A stretch of 64,000 nucleotides of DNA. It comes from SHZL01 sp963708905 (lineage in GTDB: Bacteria > Pseudomonadota > Gammaproteobacteria > Xanthomonadales > SZUA-36). The position numbers and the translations under genes were made by a program. The notes under the pieces were generated by a model. It saw only the letters and a list, made by a program, of their open reading frames with translations, did not search any database and was not told the DNA's origin. The stretch covers positions 1 through 64,000 of the forward strand of contig CAVPUV010000081.1 in NCBI GenBank assembly GCA_963708905.1, given 5' to 3'. Below, piece after piece: positions 9,334 through 17,328 of this stretch; within the stretch, counting starts at the first letter, position 1; each line of letters opens with the position of its first letter.

Positions 9334-9982
9334 CTTTGACCGTTTTGATCAGCGATGGGGAAAATCCCTTGTCGATCTTCTGTCTGAGTTTGCTGATCTG
9401 CGCATCGATCAGGTTGGTTCCGGGACTGAAATGAAAATCCCAGACACCCTCGAGCAGCATCGTCCGGGTGACGACCTGGTCCGGGCGCCTGAGCAGAAAC
9501 TCAAGTAATTGAAACTCCCTGTTCTGCAGTTCGATTTCCTGTCCGGCTCGCGTGACAACCCGGGTCAGCAGGTTCATTTCCAGATCGGCCACGGTAAGGC
9601 AGGTGCGCTCGGCCTGTAGCGGTGTTGCGCGCCGTGCCAGTGCTTCGATACGCGCCAATAATTCGCCGAATTCAAACGGTTTGCCGAGGTAGTCATCGGC
9701 GCCGAAACGCAAGCCCTTTATACGTTCCTCCACCCTGGCCAGTGAGCTCAGAATCAGGATGGGCGTCTGGTTACCCGCATTCCGCAGGGTCTGGATGATC
9801 GACAGGCCATCGAGTTTCGGGATCATGCGGTCCACGATCAGGACATCATATTTTTCCTCGGTGGCGAGAAATAGACCGTCCATGCCATCGCTGGCACGAT
9901 CCACATTGTGCCCGGATTGTTTCAACCCCGCGACGATAAACTGCGCGTGGCTGTCGTCATCTTCGACCAGAAGTATGCGCAA
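9305..9982 (-). CDS. OmpR/PhoB-type response regulator
   Basis: A 225-aa regulator. The receiver domain has the acidic pocket VEDDDSH, phospho-acceptor Asp near residue 51 (LIVDRMIP) and the switch Lys in LGKPFEFGE. The C-terminal winged helix (about 130-225) has the RVVTRAGQEIELQNREFQLLE stretch and ends GAGYRLSAD, typical of the OmpR class. It pairs with the overlapping histidine kinase. The small secreted protein gene just upstream on the same strand may belong to the same transcript or be a target. Confidence 0.93.
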   Translation of the reverse strand: MRILLVEDDDSHAQFIVAGLKQSGHNVDRASDGMDGLFLATEEKYDVLIVDRMIPKLDGLSIIQTLRNAGNQTPILILSSLARVEERIKGLRFGADDYLGKPFEFGELLARIEALARRATPLQAERTCLTVADLEMNLLTRVVTRAGQEIELQNREFQLLEFLLRRPDQVVTRTMLLEGVWDFHFSPGTNLIDAQISKLRQKIDKGFSPSLIKTVKGAGYRLSAD

Positions 9983-10066
9983 AAACAGAAAACCTCAAAA
10001 AAATACCGCGCATCAGCATAGCTGACACACGGTACTTTTACAGCGATTAATTCAGACCGGGAACCG

Positions 10067-10303
10067 CTATTTCTTGTGGTTCGCCTTGGCAGTGGCCGCG
10101 TCCTCTTTGGTCTTGACGCAGGTCTCGTAGGCCTTGCTGGTCATGGAATTACCGTTTGCCTTGGAGCAATCCTTCTGGATTGCCGTGATCTGTTCCGTGG
10201 TCAGAACGCCGGAGGCCTTGTAGCTTGTACCGGTTGCCGCAAAAGCGCTGGTCATCATCAACGATCCGACCAACAGTACTGGAATAAGACGGGTGTTTAA
10301 CAT
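10067..10303 (-). CDS. Small secreted protein of unknown function
   Basis: A 78-aa protein with a clear signal peptide (MLNTRLIPVLLVGSLMMTSAFA) and a mature chain of about 55 residues, Lys-rich at the C terminus, with two cysteines that could pair. Two ATGs lie 6 nt apart. The AGGAG at 10310-10314 touches the first (10309) and sits 6 nt from the second (10303), so the second is the likely start. It lies 84 nt upstream of the response regulator on the same strand. I do not recognise a family. A role as an envelope accessory or output of the two-component system is a guess. Confidence 0.7.
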   Translation of the reverse strand: MLNTRLIPVLLVGSLMMTSAFAATGTSYKASGVLTTEQITAIQKDCSKANGNSMTSKAYETCVKTKEDAATAKANHKK

Positions 10304-10440
10304 AGTCATCTCCTGAGGTTTGATTTGCCATGTGATCCAATTTGATCACGATGCTCACCTTAGGACTGTTCACATTGTGCAGCTTTCAAGCCCGTCTCAA
10401 TCTTTTGCAATGTTCGGACTGGTGGCGGGCAAGCCGTTAC

Positions 10441-12519
10441 CTACCAGATTTTGACCCGATCTTCAGGCGGCAGGTACAGGGCGTCGGTTTCGGCAATATC
10501 AAACGCTTCGTAGAAGTCCGGCACATTTCTGACCACGCCGTTCACGCGGTATTGTCTGGGCGAGTGCGGATCGGTAGCAATCTGCTGCCGCACGGCTTCA
10601 TCGCGCGTTATGCCGCGCCAGCCTTGTGCGTAGCCTATGAATACCCGTTGCAGACCCGTGTAGCCGTCCATGACGGGCGCCGGTTCGCCATGCAACGACA
10701 ACTCATAGGCTTTCAGCGCAATACTCAGGCCACCCAGGTCGCCGATATTCTCGCCCAGGGTAAACTCACCATTGACGTTCAAGTCATCAAATGGCTTGAA
10801 CGCGGAATATTGCTCCACCAGTTTTGCCGTGCGGGTATCAAATTCGGCTCTATCCTTATCGGTCCACCAATTGCGCAGCACACCGTCGCCGTCAAATGTG
10901 CTGCCCTTGTCGTCAAAACCGTGGCCAATTTCATGTCCAATCACGGCCCCAATCGAACCATAATTCACCGCATCATCTGCATACAGATCGAAAAATGGCG
11001 GTTGCAGGATCGCAGCCGGAAATACGATTTCATTCAGCGGCGGATGGTAGTAAGCGTTCACTGTCTGGGGGGTCATGCCCCATTCGGTCCGGTCCACGGG
11101 GCCACCCTGGCGTGCCAGATTGAACTCATACACGAACCGGGCGGACCGCTGCATGTTGCCGACCAGATCGTCCGGCTTGATTTCCAGTGCCGAGTAATCT
11201 TTCCACTTATCCGGATAGCCGATTTTTGGCGTGAATTTGGCAAGTTTGTCCAGCGCCTGTGCCTTGGTTTCATCTCCCATCCAGTCCAGCTCCCTGATGC
11301 TGACTTCGTAGGCTTTGATCAGGTTATTGACCAGTTCCAGCATGCGCTCCTTGGCTTCCGGCGGGAAATGACGGGCGACATAGACCTTGCCTACAACTTC
11401 GCCGAGGTTGTCATTGACGTTGTCGACCGCTCTCTTCCAGGGCGGAAGCTGTTGTTGAATCCCCTGCAGCAATTTCGAATAGAACTCGAAGTTTTGCTGG
11501 TCCATCGCCTCGTTCAGGAGACTCGCATTGGCATTGAGCACTGCCCATTTCAGGTAGGTTTTCCAGTGGCTCAGGGGGGTGTCTTTGATAATGCCATCAA
11601 GGGCGCGCATGTAATCCAGCTGGGTAACGACCAGGCCGTCGATAGTGCTGATACCGGCCTCGTTCAGATACGCACCCCAGGCAAAGTCGGGCATCAATTC
11701 CGGCAATTTGTCGAGCGGGATCTTGTTGTAAAGAGCCACCATGTCACGGGTTTGTTCCTTCTTCATGTGCTCGGCGGCAATGCGTGTTTCCAGCGCCATG
11801 ATCATTTCCGCGGCGCTTTTACCATCAGTCAGCCCGGCCAGCGCAAACATTTTCTCGATGTGTGCGACATAGGCCTTGCGTATTTCGTCGGATCTTTCAC
11901 TCTCTTCGAAATAATATTCACGATCAGGCAGCCCCAGTCCGGCCTGATAGGTGTACATCATGTAGGTGCTGGGAACTTTAAAATCGACATCCTGAGAAAG
12001 TATGAACGGCACGGCAATGCCAATCTTGTTGGCATCGGCAAAGTACTCGGCGAGTTGTTGGTAGTCCCCGAGTGCATCGATCCGGGCAAACTCGGGTTCA
12101 AGTGGTGCGATACCCAGTGTGTTGCGGCTTTCCATATCCATATAGGACTTGTACAGATCACCGACCTTTTGCTCGTCACTGCCGTGGGCAAAGTCGCCGG
12201 CGGCTGATTCTTCGATAATGGCCTTGACGTTTGCCTGTGACTGCTCATGCACCATCAGGCCGACAGTGTTGCTGGCGCGATCCGCGGCAATCACCGCCGT
12301 CGCCATCCAGCCCCCGTTTACGTAGGCATTGAAGTCCTCACCGGGCCGTACATCTTTGTTCATGTTTTCCAGCAGAAGGCCGGAATGTTTCTCGACAGCC
12401 ACCGCCGCGGCTTCAGCAACTTCCCCTGAAGATTCTGCGGCAGGCTGGGTGGCGTTATTGTTCTGTTCACAGGCTGCGAGCAGCATTGCGATCACAGCAA
12501 CGGCAATGAATTTGTTCAT
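10441..12519 (-). CDS. M13 (neprilysin/PepO) family zinc metallopeptidase, lipoprotein
   Basis: A 692-aa envelope peptidase. The N terminus MNKFIAVAVIAMLLAACEQN is a lipoprotein signal with the lipobox LAAC, so the mature protein is lipid-anchored. The M13 N domain fills residues 50-420. The catalytic domain has VIGHEIGHGFDD (HExxH) and GENIGDLGGLSIA (third zinc ligand Glu and the conserved Asp). The upstream NAYYHPPLNEIVFPA segment is also typical, where NAYY binds substrate backbone. M13 enzymes cut oligopeptides. A 621-aa open frame on the opposite strand is a shadow of this gene. Confidence 0.95.
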   Translation of the reverse strand: MNKFIAVAVIAMLLAACEQNNNATQPAAESSGEVAEAAAVAVEKHSGLLLENMNKDVRPGEDFNAYVNGGWMATAVIAADRASNTVGLMVHEQSQANVKAIIEESAAGDFAHGSDEQKVGDLYKSYMDMESRNTLGIAPLEPEFARIDALGDYQQLAEYFADANKIGIAVPFILSQDVDFKVPSTYMMYTYQAGLGLPDREYYFEESERSDEIRKAYVAHIEKMFALAGLTDGKSAAEMIMALETRIAAEHMKKEQTRDMVALYNKIPLDKLPELMPDFAWGAYLNEAGISTIDGLVVTQLDYMRALDGIIKDTPLSHWKTYLKWAVLNANASLLNEAMDQQNFEFYSKLLQGIQQQLPPWKRAVDNVNDNLGEVVGKVYVARHFPPEAKERMLELVNNLIKAYEVSIRELDWMGDETKAQALDKLAKFTPKIGYPDKWKDYSALEIKPDDLVGNMQRSARFVYEFNLARQGGPVDRTEWGMTPQTVNAYYHPPLNEIVFPAAILQPPFFDLYADDAVNYGSIGAVIGHEIGHGFDDKGSTFDGDGVLRNWWTDKDRAEFDTRTAKLVEQYSAFKPFDDLNVNGEFTLGENIGDLGGLSIALKAYELSLHGEPAPVMDGYTGLQRVFIGYAQGWRGITRDEAVRQQIATDPHSPRQYRVNGVVRNVPDFYEAFDIAETDALYLPPEDRVKIW

Positions 12520-12591
12520 TTGATAAACCTTTCGATTAAACCCGATCTATTATAGGTTATCCCGCATGTCCTTTTCGCCAAATGTTAATTA

Positions 12592-12742
12592 GTGTCCATC
12601 CATAAACGCCACATGCTAACGCGGCACATGGATGTGCCGCCATTTTCGATGACGAAAGTCATTGAAAATGTGAGCGCAGCAAAACCACGTTTTTGCGTAG
12701 CGAATCCATAACGGGCTGGGATGCCCGTTTATGGACAGACAT
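12592..12742 (+). mobile_element. MITE-like element family A, copy 1 (151 bp)
   Basis: Short non-coding element with terminal inverted repeats related to GTGTCTGTCCATAAACG (this copy reads GTGTCCATCCATAAACG on the left and ends ATGGACAGACAT). It is flanked by a 6-bp direct repeat TAATTA (12586-12591 and 12743-12748). Internally it has three hairpins: a GCGGCACA/TGTGCCGC stem, a CATTTTCGATGAC/GTCATTGAAAATG near-palindrome, and a 3' stem using CCATAACGGGC/GCCCGTTTATGG. Copies 2 and 3 are at 24555 and 48000. It fills most of the 304-bp gap between the M13 peptidase and tryptophanase genes. No transposase of its own is present. Confidence 0.8.
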
Positions 12743-12823
12743 TAATTACATATTGTAATTATTATGATATGCAACTATATTTACGCCATTGAACCAATGT
12801 TTGCATACACGAGACAGGAACCC

Positions 12824-14195
12824 ATGAAAACGATCATCGAGCCCTTCCGCATCAAATCAGTAGAACCATTGCGTATGACCACCGAGCAGGAGCGCCGGCG
12901 CATTGTCAAAGCGGCGGATTACAATCTGTTCCTGATAAAATCCGATGACGTCATCATCGATTTGCTGACCGATTCAGGCACTTCGGCAATGAGTACCGCG
13001 CAATGGGCGGCGCTGATGCAGGGCGATGAGTCCTATGCCGGATCCCCTTCTTTTTATCGCTTCGAAGAAGCGGTAAGGGAGTTGATGCCGTTTAAACATA
13101 TCATTCCCACCCATCAGGGCCGGGCGGCCGAAGCCATATTGACTTCGATCATTGGTGGCAAGTGGAAAAATTGTTCCCAACAATACCCACTTCGACACAA
13201 CCCGCGGTAATTTCGAGGCGGCAGGCGTCAAGGCGATTGATCTGGTCATTGCCGAGGGTCTCGACCCGGCAGCGCTGCACCCGTTCAAGGGCAATATGGA
13301 TTTGCAGCGCCTGGAAGCCTTGCTGCAAGCGGAAGCGGACCATATTCCGCTGGTCATGCTGACCATTACCAACAACGCGGGCGGGGGACAGCCGGTCTCG
13401 ATGGCAAACATCCGCGGAACTCGAGCCATCTGTGACAAGTACAATAAACCACTGTTTATCGACAGTTGCCGCTTTGCCGAGAACGCCTGGTTCATCAAAT
13501 TACGGGAAGAGGGCTACGCGGATAAGCCGGTGAAAGACATTGTCCGGGAGATCTATTCCCATGCCGACGGTATGACCATGAGCGCCAAGAAAGATGCCTT
13601 TGCCAATATGGGTGGCTGGCTGGCGCTCAATGATGACGAGATGGCGTCCAAAGCGCGTGCGCGACTCATTTTGACGGAAGGATTCCCGACTTACGGCGGT
13701 ATGTCAGGACGTGATCTCGAGTGTATCGCTGCCGGGCTGAAAGAAATCGTCGATGAAGATTATCTCGCCTACCGGATTCGTTCAATTGCGTACATTTCCG
13801 ATGCCCTCGACAAGATCGGTGTTCCGGTGATGAAACCCTCTGGTGGCCACGCGGTGTTCGTTGACGCCAGGAAAATGCTGCCACACATTGCACCCTTGCA
13901 ATTTCCCGCGCACGCGCTTGCGGTCGCACTGTACATAACGGGCGGCATACGCAGTGTCGAGATCGGTTCCCTGATGTTTGGCCGCCAGCCCGATGGAACG
14001 GAGAAACCGGCAGCCATGGACCTCGTGCGGCTGGCCATGCCACGCCGTGTTTATACACAAAGCCATGCAGACTACATTATCGAGTGCTTCGCTGAAGTCT
14101 ATAAAACCAGGAACGCGTTGAAGGGATTTGAAATCACCTGGGAGGCGCCGTCGATGAGGCATTTTACTTCGAAGCTGAAACCGCTTAATTCCTGA
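12824..14195 (+). pseudogene. tnaA: Tryptophanase-like beta-eliminating lyase, single-base frameshift
   Basis: PLP enzyme of the tryptophanase / tyrosine phenol-lyase family, releasing indole or phenol, pyruvate and ammonia. The N-terminal part starts at ATG 12824 (MKTIIEPFRIKSVEPL) with AGGA upstream and runs to PTHQGRAAEAILTSIIGG. Removing one base near 13161 gives GGKGKIVPNNTHFDTTRGN and the rest of the enzyme. PLP Lys is in MSAKKDAFANMGG. RSVEIGS and SCRFAEN resemble tryptophanase, where tyrosine phenol-lyase has SMERG and TRCVEN, so tryptophan is the likelier substrate. A downstream TTG-started frame alone would lack the N-terminal domain. It converges with and overlaps a MarR gene. Confidence 0.8.
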
Positions 14196-14625
14196 ACTGG
14201 CCCTCCAGGCGGGAGAGAAGCATATCGAGCTGGTTGCGTTCCTGCGCAATGAATTCAGACAGCATTTTTTCTTCGATAGCTGCAGCTTTTGGCGCAATTT
14301 TGCCATACAGCTCATTACCCTTTTTGCTTAATCCGAGCACGATCCGCCGCCGGTCCAGTTTATCGGTGCGCCTGTAGACGAGGTTGGCAGAGAACAGTTT
14401 CGTCAGTGTTCTGGTCATTTGCACCTGATGGATATCCAGTATCTTTGCCAGATCCTTGGCAGCCAGTGGCGCCTGGTTGGCCAGGATGGCCAGTGCATGC
14501 CATTCCGTGGCGGACAGGCCAAACTCCTTCTTGTACCAGGCTTCCAACTCAAATCCGGCCTCCTGTGAAATCCGCCACAGGCGATAGACGATCCAGTTAT
14601 CCAGACTAAATGGCTTCATGCACAA
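14185..14625 (-). CDS. MarR family transcriptional regulator
   Basis: A 146-aa winged-helix protein. FGLSATEWHALAILANQAPLA and AKDLAKILDIHQVQMTRTLTKL form the DNA-binding helices, followed by the wing YRRTDKLDRRRIVLGLSKKGNEL, which is diagnostic for MarR. The C-terminal helices mediate dimerisation. Members usually respond to phenolic or other small aromatic ligands. Its last codons overlap the convergent tryptophanase-like gene by 11 nt, so antisense effects at the 3' ends are possible. The target is unknown. Confidence 0.9.
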   Translation of the reverse strand: MCMKPFSLDNWIVYRLWRISQEAGFELEAWYKKEFGLSATEWHALAILANQAPLAAKDLAKILDIHQVQMTRTLTKLFSANLVYRRTDKLDRRRIVLGLSKKGNELYGKIAPKAAAIEEKMLSEFIAQERNQLDMLLSRLEGQFRN

Positions 14626-14644
14626 TCCTGGTACTCACAAAGTT

Positions 14645-15751
14645 TCAACGGTGGTTCAGGATGTAGCGCTCGCCAATCTCGGTCCAGCCGCGCACTTGCT
14701 CCAGGTAGGTCTTGAATGATGCATAGGCCTTGCCGGTCCACTCATCTTCGCTGGCGAGCTGGTCGAGAACTTCCAGCGTATGATGTTTCAACTCAGCCAG
14801 CACGTCGTCGGGGAAGGCGCGCAACTGGACATGGTGTTCATTGACCAGGGTCTGCAGCGCCTGACCGTTCAAGGCTTCGAATTCGGCATACATGTCGGTC
14901 ACTGCCGCTTTGCAGGCGACCGCAATGATTTCCTGCAAGTCCGGTGGCAGGGCTGCCCAGGCCTTGGCGTTGATGCTGCACTCGAGCCCGGTGCCCGGCT
15001 CTTGCCAGCCTGGATAGTAGTAGTATTTGGCGGCGCGGAATAATCCAAATGCCAGATCGTTGAACGGCCCGATCCATTCGGCGGCATCGATGGTGCCGCT
15101 CTGCAGCGCGGTGAACAGCTCGGAGCCGGGTACATTGACCGGCGTGCCGCCCGCGCGCTTCAGGACTTCTCCACCCAGGCCGGGTATGCGCATTTTCAGG
15201 CCGGCAAGGTCGGCCAGACTGTGAATTTCCTTGTTGAACCAGCCACCCATCTGCACTCCCGAATTGCCGACCGGGAAGGGCACTACACCATGAGCCTGAT
15301 AGGCTTGCTGGTAAAGCTCCAGGCCACCTCCGTGGTAGTACCAGCCATTGAGCTCATGGCCCGTAAGGCCGAACGGCACGCCGGAAAATATTTGTGTCGC
15401 CGGTATCTTGCCTTTCCAGTAGTAGGAAGCGCCATGGCCCATCTCGGCCGTACCTTGTTGCACCGCATCGAACACTTCAAACGGTGGCACCAGCTCGTTG
15501 CCGCCATAGACCTTGATCTTCAGGCGGCCGTTGCTGAGGCGCCCGATGGACTCCGCCAGCCGGTTGGCGCCGGTACCCAGGCCGGGAAAGTCGCGCGGCC
15601 AGGTGGTCACCATTTTCCACTCAAACGTTTTTCCATACGCAGCGCCGGCTGCGGCCGGGTCACTACTGCCGGCGCCCTGCGGCGAGCAGGCAGTGAGCAG
15701 GCCTGCCGCACCCGCAAGACCAGCGGCGCTTACAAATTTTCTTCGATCCAT
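14645..15751 (-). CDS. TRAP transporter substrate-binding lipoprotein (DctP/TakP type)
   Basis: A 368-aa periplasmic binding protein. Start taken at ATG 15751 (MDRRKFVSAAGLAGAAG): the double-arginine and LLTAC lipobox are then correctly placed, and AGGGG precedes it. An open frame upstream to 15913 has no signal and reads into a mobile element. Sequence features such as WKMVTTWPRDFPG and VGGTP-like AGGTPVNVPGSELF resemble the 2-oxoacid/mannitol-chloroaromatic TRAP branch. No DctQ or DctM membrane genes lie nearby, so it is an orphan in this window. The ligand is unknown; a carboxylic acid is likely for the family. Confidence 0.85.
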   Translation of the reverse strand: MDRRKFVSAAGLAGAAGLLTACSPQGAGSSDPAAAGAAYGKTFEWKMVTTWPRDFPGLGTGANRLAESIGRLSNGRLKIKVYGGNELVPPFEVFDAVQQGTAEMGHGASYYWKGKIPATQIFSGVPFGLTGHELNGWYYHGGGLELYQQAYQAHGVVPFPVGNSGVQMGGWFNKEIHSLADLAGLKMRIPGLGGEVLKRAGGTPVNVPGSELFTALQSGTIDAAEWIGPFNDLAFGLFRAAKYYYYPGWQEPGTGLECSINAKAWAALPPDLQEIIAVACKAAVTDMYAEFEALNGQALQTLVNEHHVQLRAFPDDVLAELKHHTLEVLDQLASEDEWTGKAYASFKTYLEQVRGWTEIGERYILNHR

Positions 15752-15779
15752 GATGGTTCCCCTGTGTGTTTTATATGAT

Positions 15780-15938
15780 CCCGGAAAGTCCATTAGGAGG
15801 CACGCCCTGGCTCGATCTTTGAATCCACAAGAAATTTTCTTCAGTCGGCAATACAGCCCGGTATTGCGCTCCCTCAGAAAATTCCTTGTGAATCCAAATC
15901 TCTTCGCGATCATCGCGCCTCCTAATGGACTTTCCGGG
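15780..15938. mobile_element. MITE-like element family C (159 bp) between ttcA and the TRAP gene
   Basis: Starts CCCGGAAAGTCCATTAGG and ends in the exact inverse, a perfect 22-bp terminal inverted repeat. ATGAT flanks it on both sides (15775-15779 and 15939-15943) as a 5-bp target duplication. The two halves are imperfect inverted copies almost to the centre (for example AATCCACAAGAAATTTTCT against its diverged inverse near 15877-15897), so the whole element could fold as one hairpin. No coding capacity. The right-hand duplication touches the ttcA stop codon. Confidence 0.75.
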
Positions 15939-15943
15939 ATGAT

Positions 15944-16846
15944 TCAGCCGTTGGCCTGCAGCCATAGGTTATTCTGTTCTGCTGGCTGCAACCCGTCCGC
16001 TGAAGGGCTGGCGCTCGTTTGCGTCATCCCCAGTCCACGAAAATCAAATAATTCATGATCAGCCAGCTGGGACGGCGATACGTGCCCGATGGCGCGGAAA
16101 ATATTTTCGATTCTGCCGGGGTGACTGCGTTTCCATGTTGCCAACATGTCTTTGATGGCCTGGCGCTGCAAATTGGGTTGGGTGCCACACAAGTTGCAGG
16201 GAATGATCGGGTACTGGCGCATTTGCGCATAACGGCTGATATCGTCTTCGCTGCAATAGGCCAGTGGCCGGATGACCACGTGCTCGCCATCGTCCGACAA
16301 CAGTTTTGGCGGCATGGCCTTGATACGCCCGCCGTTGAACAGGTTCAGGAACAGGGTTTCGATAATGTCGTCACGATGATGTCCCAGGGCAATGCGGGTA
16401 ATACCGTGCTGGCGGGCAAACTGATACAGTGCCCCCCGCCGCAGGCGTGAACACAAACCACAGGTGGTTTTGCCTTCGGGGATCACGCGTTGCACCACGC
16501 TGTAGGTATCCTGTTCGACGACGTGGAAAGGCACGCCAAGTTCGGTCAGGTAGGCGGGCAGGACATGCCGTGGAAAGCCGGGTTGTTTCTGGTCCAGATT
16601 AACGGCGATCAAGTCAAAGTGAATCGGGGCGCGTTTGCGCAGTTCCAGCAGGATGTCCAGCATCGTGAACGAATCCTTGCCGCCAGACACGCACACCATC
16701 ACCCGATCGCCTGCCCCGATCATGTTAAAATCGCTGATGGCCTGACCGGTGTTTCTTTGCAGCCTTTTGGCCAGCTTGTTGTTGGAATACTGTTGTTTCT
16801 GTTGAGCTCGCGTGTTCAAAGCGTGTGTCCTGGGTAAAATTCGCAC
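15944..16846 (-). CDS. ttcA: tRNA 2-thiocytidine biosynthesis protein TtcA
   Basis: ATP-dependent enzyme that thiolates cytidine 32 of some tRNAs using a 4Fe-4S cluster. A 300-aa protein with the PP-loop SGGKDS near residue 55 after IGAGDRVMVCV, CGLCSRLRRG supplying the first CxxC, LGHHRDD, and IPCNLCGTQ as the second CxxC; these cysteines hold the cluster. The stop codon lies immediately beside the target duplication of the family C element, so the last residues may differ from relatives. It is divergent from a DUF465 gene. Confidence 0.95.
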   Translation of the reverse strand: MRILPRTHALNTRAQQKQQYSNNKLAKRLQRNTGQAISDFNMIGAGDRVMVCVSGGKDSFTMLDILLELRKRAPIHFDLIAVNLDQKQPGFPRHVLPAYLTELGVPFHVVEQDTYSVVQRVIPEGKTTCGLCSRLRRGALYQFARQHGITRIALGHHRDDIIETLFLNLFNGGRIKAMPPKLLSDDGEHVVIRPLAYCSEDDISRYAQMRQYPIIPCNLCGTQPNLQRQAIKDMLATWKRSHPGRIENIFRAIGHVSPSQLADHELFDFRGLGMTQTSASPSADGLQPAEQNNLWLQANG

Positions 16847-16912
16847 AATGACATTTTACCGTGTTATTGCCTTCCAATGGTCCGGGTCTGTACTATCCTT
16901 GATAAAGTGAAC

Positions 16913-17119
16913 ATGAATTCAAATAATCCGGGCGAGATTGTCGCCAAACTGATCGAGTTGCGCCAGGAGCACCGTGATCTTGACCTGGCCATTACACGCT
17001 TGGCCGAAGACCCGGCCGTGGACCAGTTACAACTCTCGCGGCTTAAAAAGCGCAAGCTGCAACTGAAAGACTGGATGTCCTATCTGGAATCCAAGCTGAT
17101 TCCGGACATGGATGCCTGA
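16913..17119 (+). CDS. DUF465 / YdcH-type small helical protein
   Basis: A 68-aa, highly charged, all-helical protein (VAKLIELRQEHRDLDLAITRLA, then SRLKKRKLQLKDWMSYLESKLIP). The heptad-like pattern suggests an antiparallel coiled coil, as in the DUF465/SlyX-like families. The ATG at 16913 (MNSNNPGEI) was preferred over an upstream start at 16877 because the family starts close to this helix; the Shine-Dalgarno is weak. The function of the family is not established. Confidence 0.8.
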   Translation: MNSNNPGEIVAKLIELRQEHRDLDLAITRLAEDPAVDQLQLSRLKKRKLQLKDWMSYLESKLIPDMDA

Positions 17120-17137
17120 TTTTTGTCCTGGGGGCGT

Positions 17138-17212
17138 CATCCCAGAGTTTGCAACGCAAATCTCTGGGATCCAGATGGCCGCCACAGGATGCATGGATTC
17201 CAGACGCGACTT
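17138..17212. repeat. REP-like extragenic palindrome
   Basis: GCGTCATCCCAGAGTTTGC followed by ATCTCTGGGATCCAGATGG and ATGGATTCCAGACGCGAC shows the same GTCATCCC / GGATTCCAG grammar as the sequences near 6948-7070 and 57238-57290. It leads directly into a tandem array that starts with the complementary GGAATGACG module. Confidence 0.55.
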
Positions 17213-17216
17213 CGTC

Positions 17217-17328
17217 GGTCTGGAATGACGGTAGGGGGTACCCTCGTCGGTCTGGAATGACGGTGGGGGGTACCCTCGACGGTCTGGAATGACGGTGGGG
17301 GGTACCCTCGACGGTTTGAAATGACATC
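17217..17328. repeat. 32-bp tandem repeat, three full units plus a decayed partial
   Basis: Units begin at 17217, 17249 and 17281, each GGTCTGGAATGACGG followed by a G-run, GTACC and CTCG. A decayed fourth unit (GGTTTGAAATGACAT) starts at 17313. The last two full units are identical and the first differs at about two positions. The array lies between a DUF465 gene and the plsB stop codon. It is a local expansion of a REP-like module, not a CRISPR: there are no spacers. The ORF reading through it on the minus strand is an artefact of the repeat. Confidence 0.85.

Noticed and set aside
10342..12207. 621-aa plus-strand open frame
   Set aside because: It is antisense to the M13 peptidase, whose HExxH and lipobox are unmistakable; the frame has no recognisable domain.
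13152..14195. Separate shorter tryptophanase starting at TTG 13152
   Set aside because: It would lack the N-terminal arm and part of the PLP pocket; the upstream frame supplies the missing part, so a single frameshifted gene is the simpler reading.
15752..15913. N-terminal extension of the TRAP binding protein
   Set aside because: The extra residues come from the family C element and would bury the twin-arginine lipoprotein signal.
17043..17327. 94-aa minus-strand frame with a repeated PTVIPDRRGYP-like peptide
   Set aside because: It is a translation of the 32-bp tandem repeat and REP-like DNA, with no start signal.
17217..17328. Possible CRISPR array
   Set aside because: Units are contiguous with no spacers, there are no cas genes, and the core is a REP-like module.
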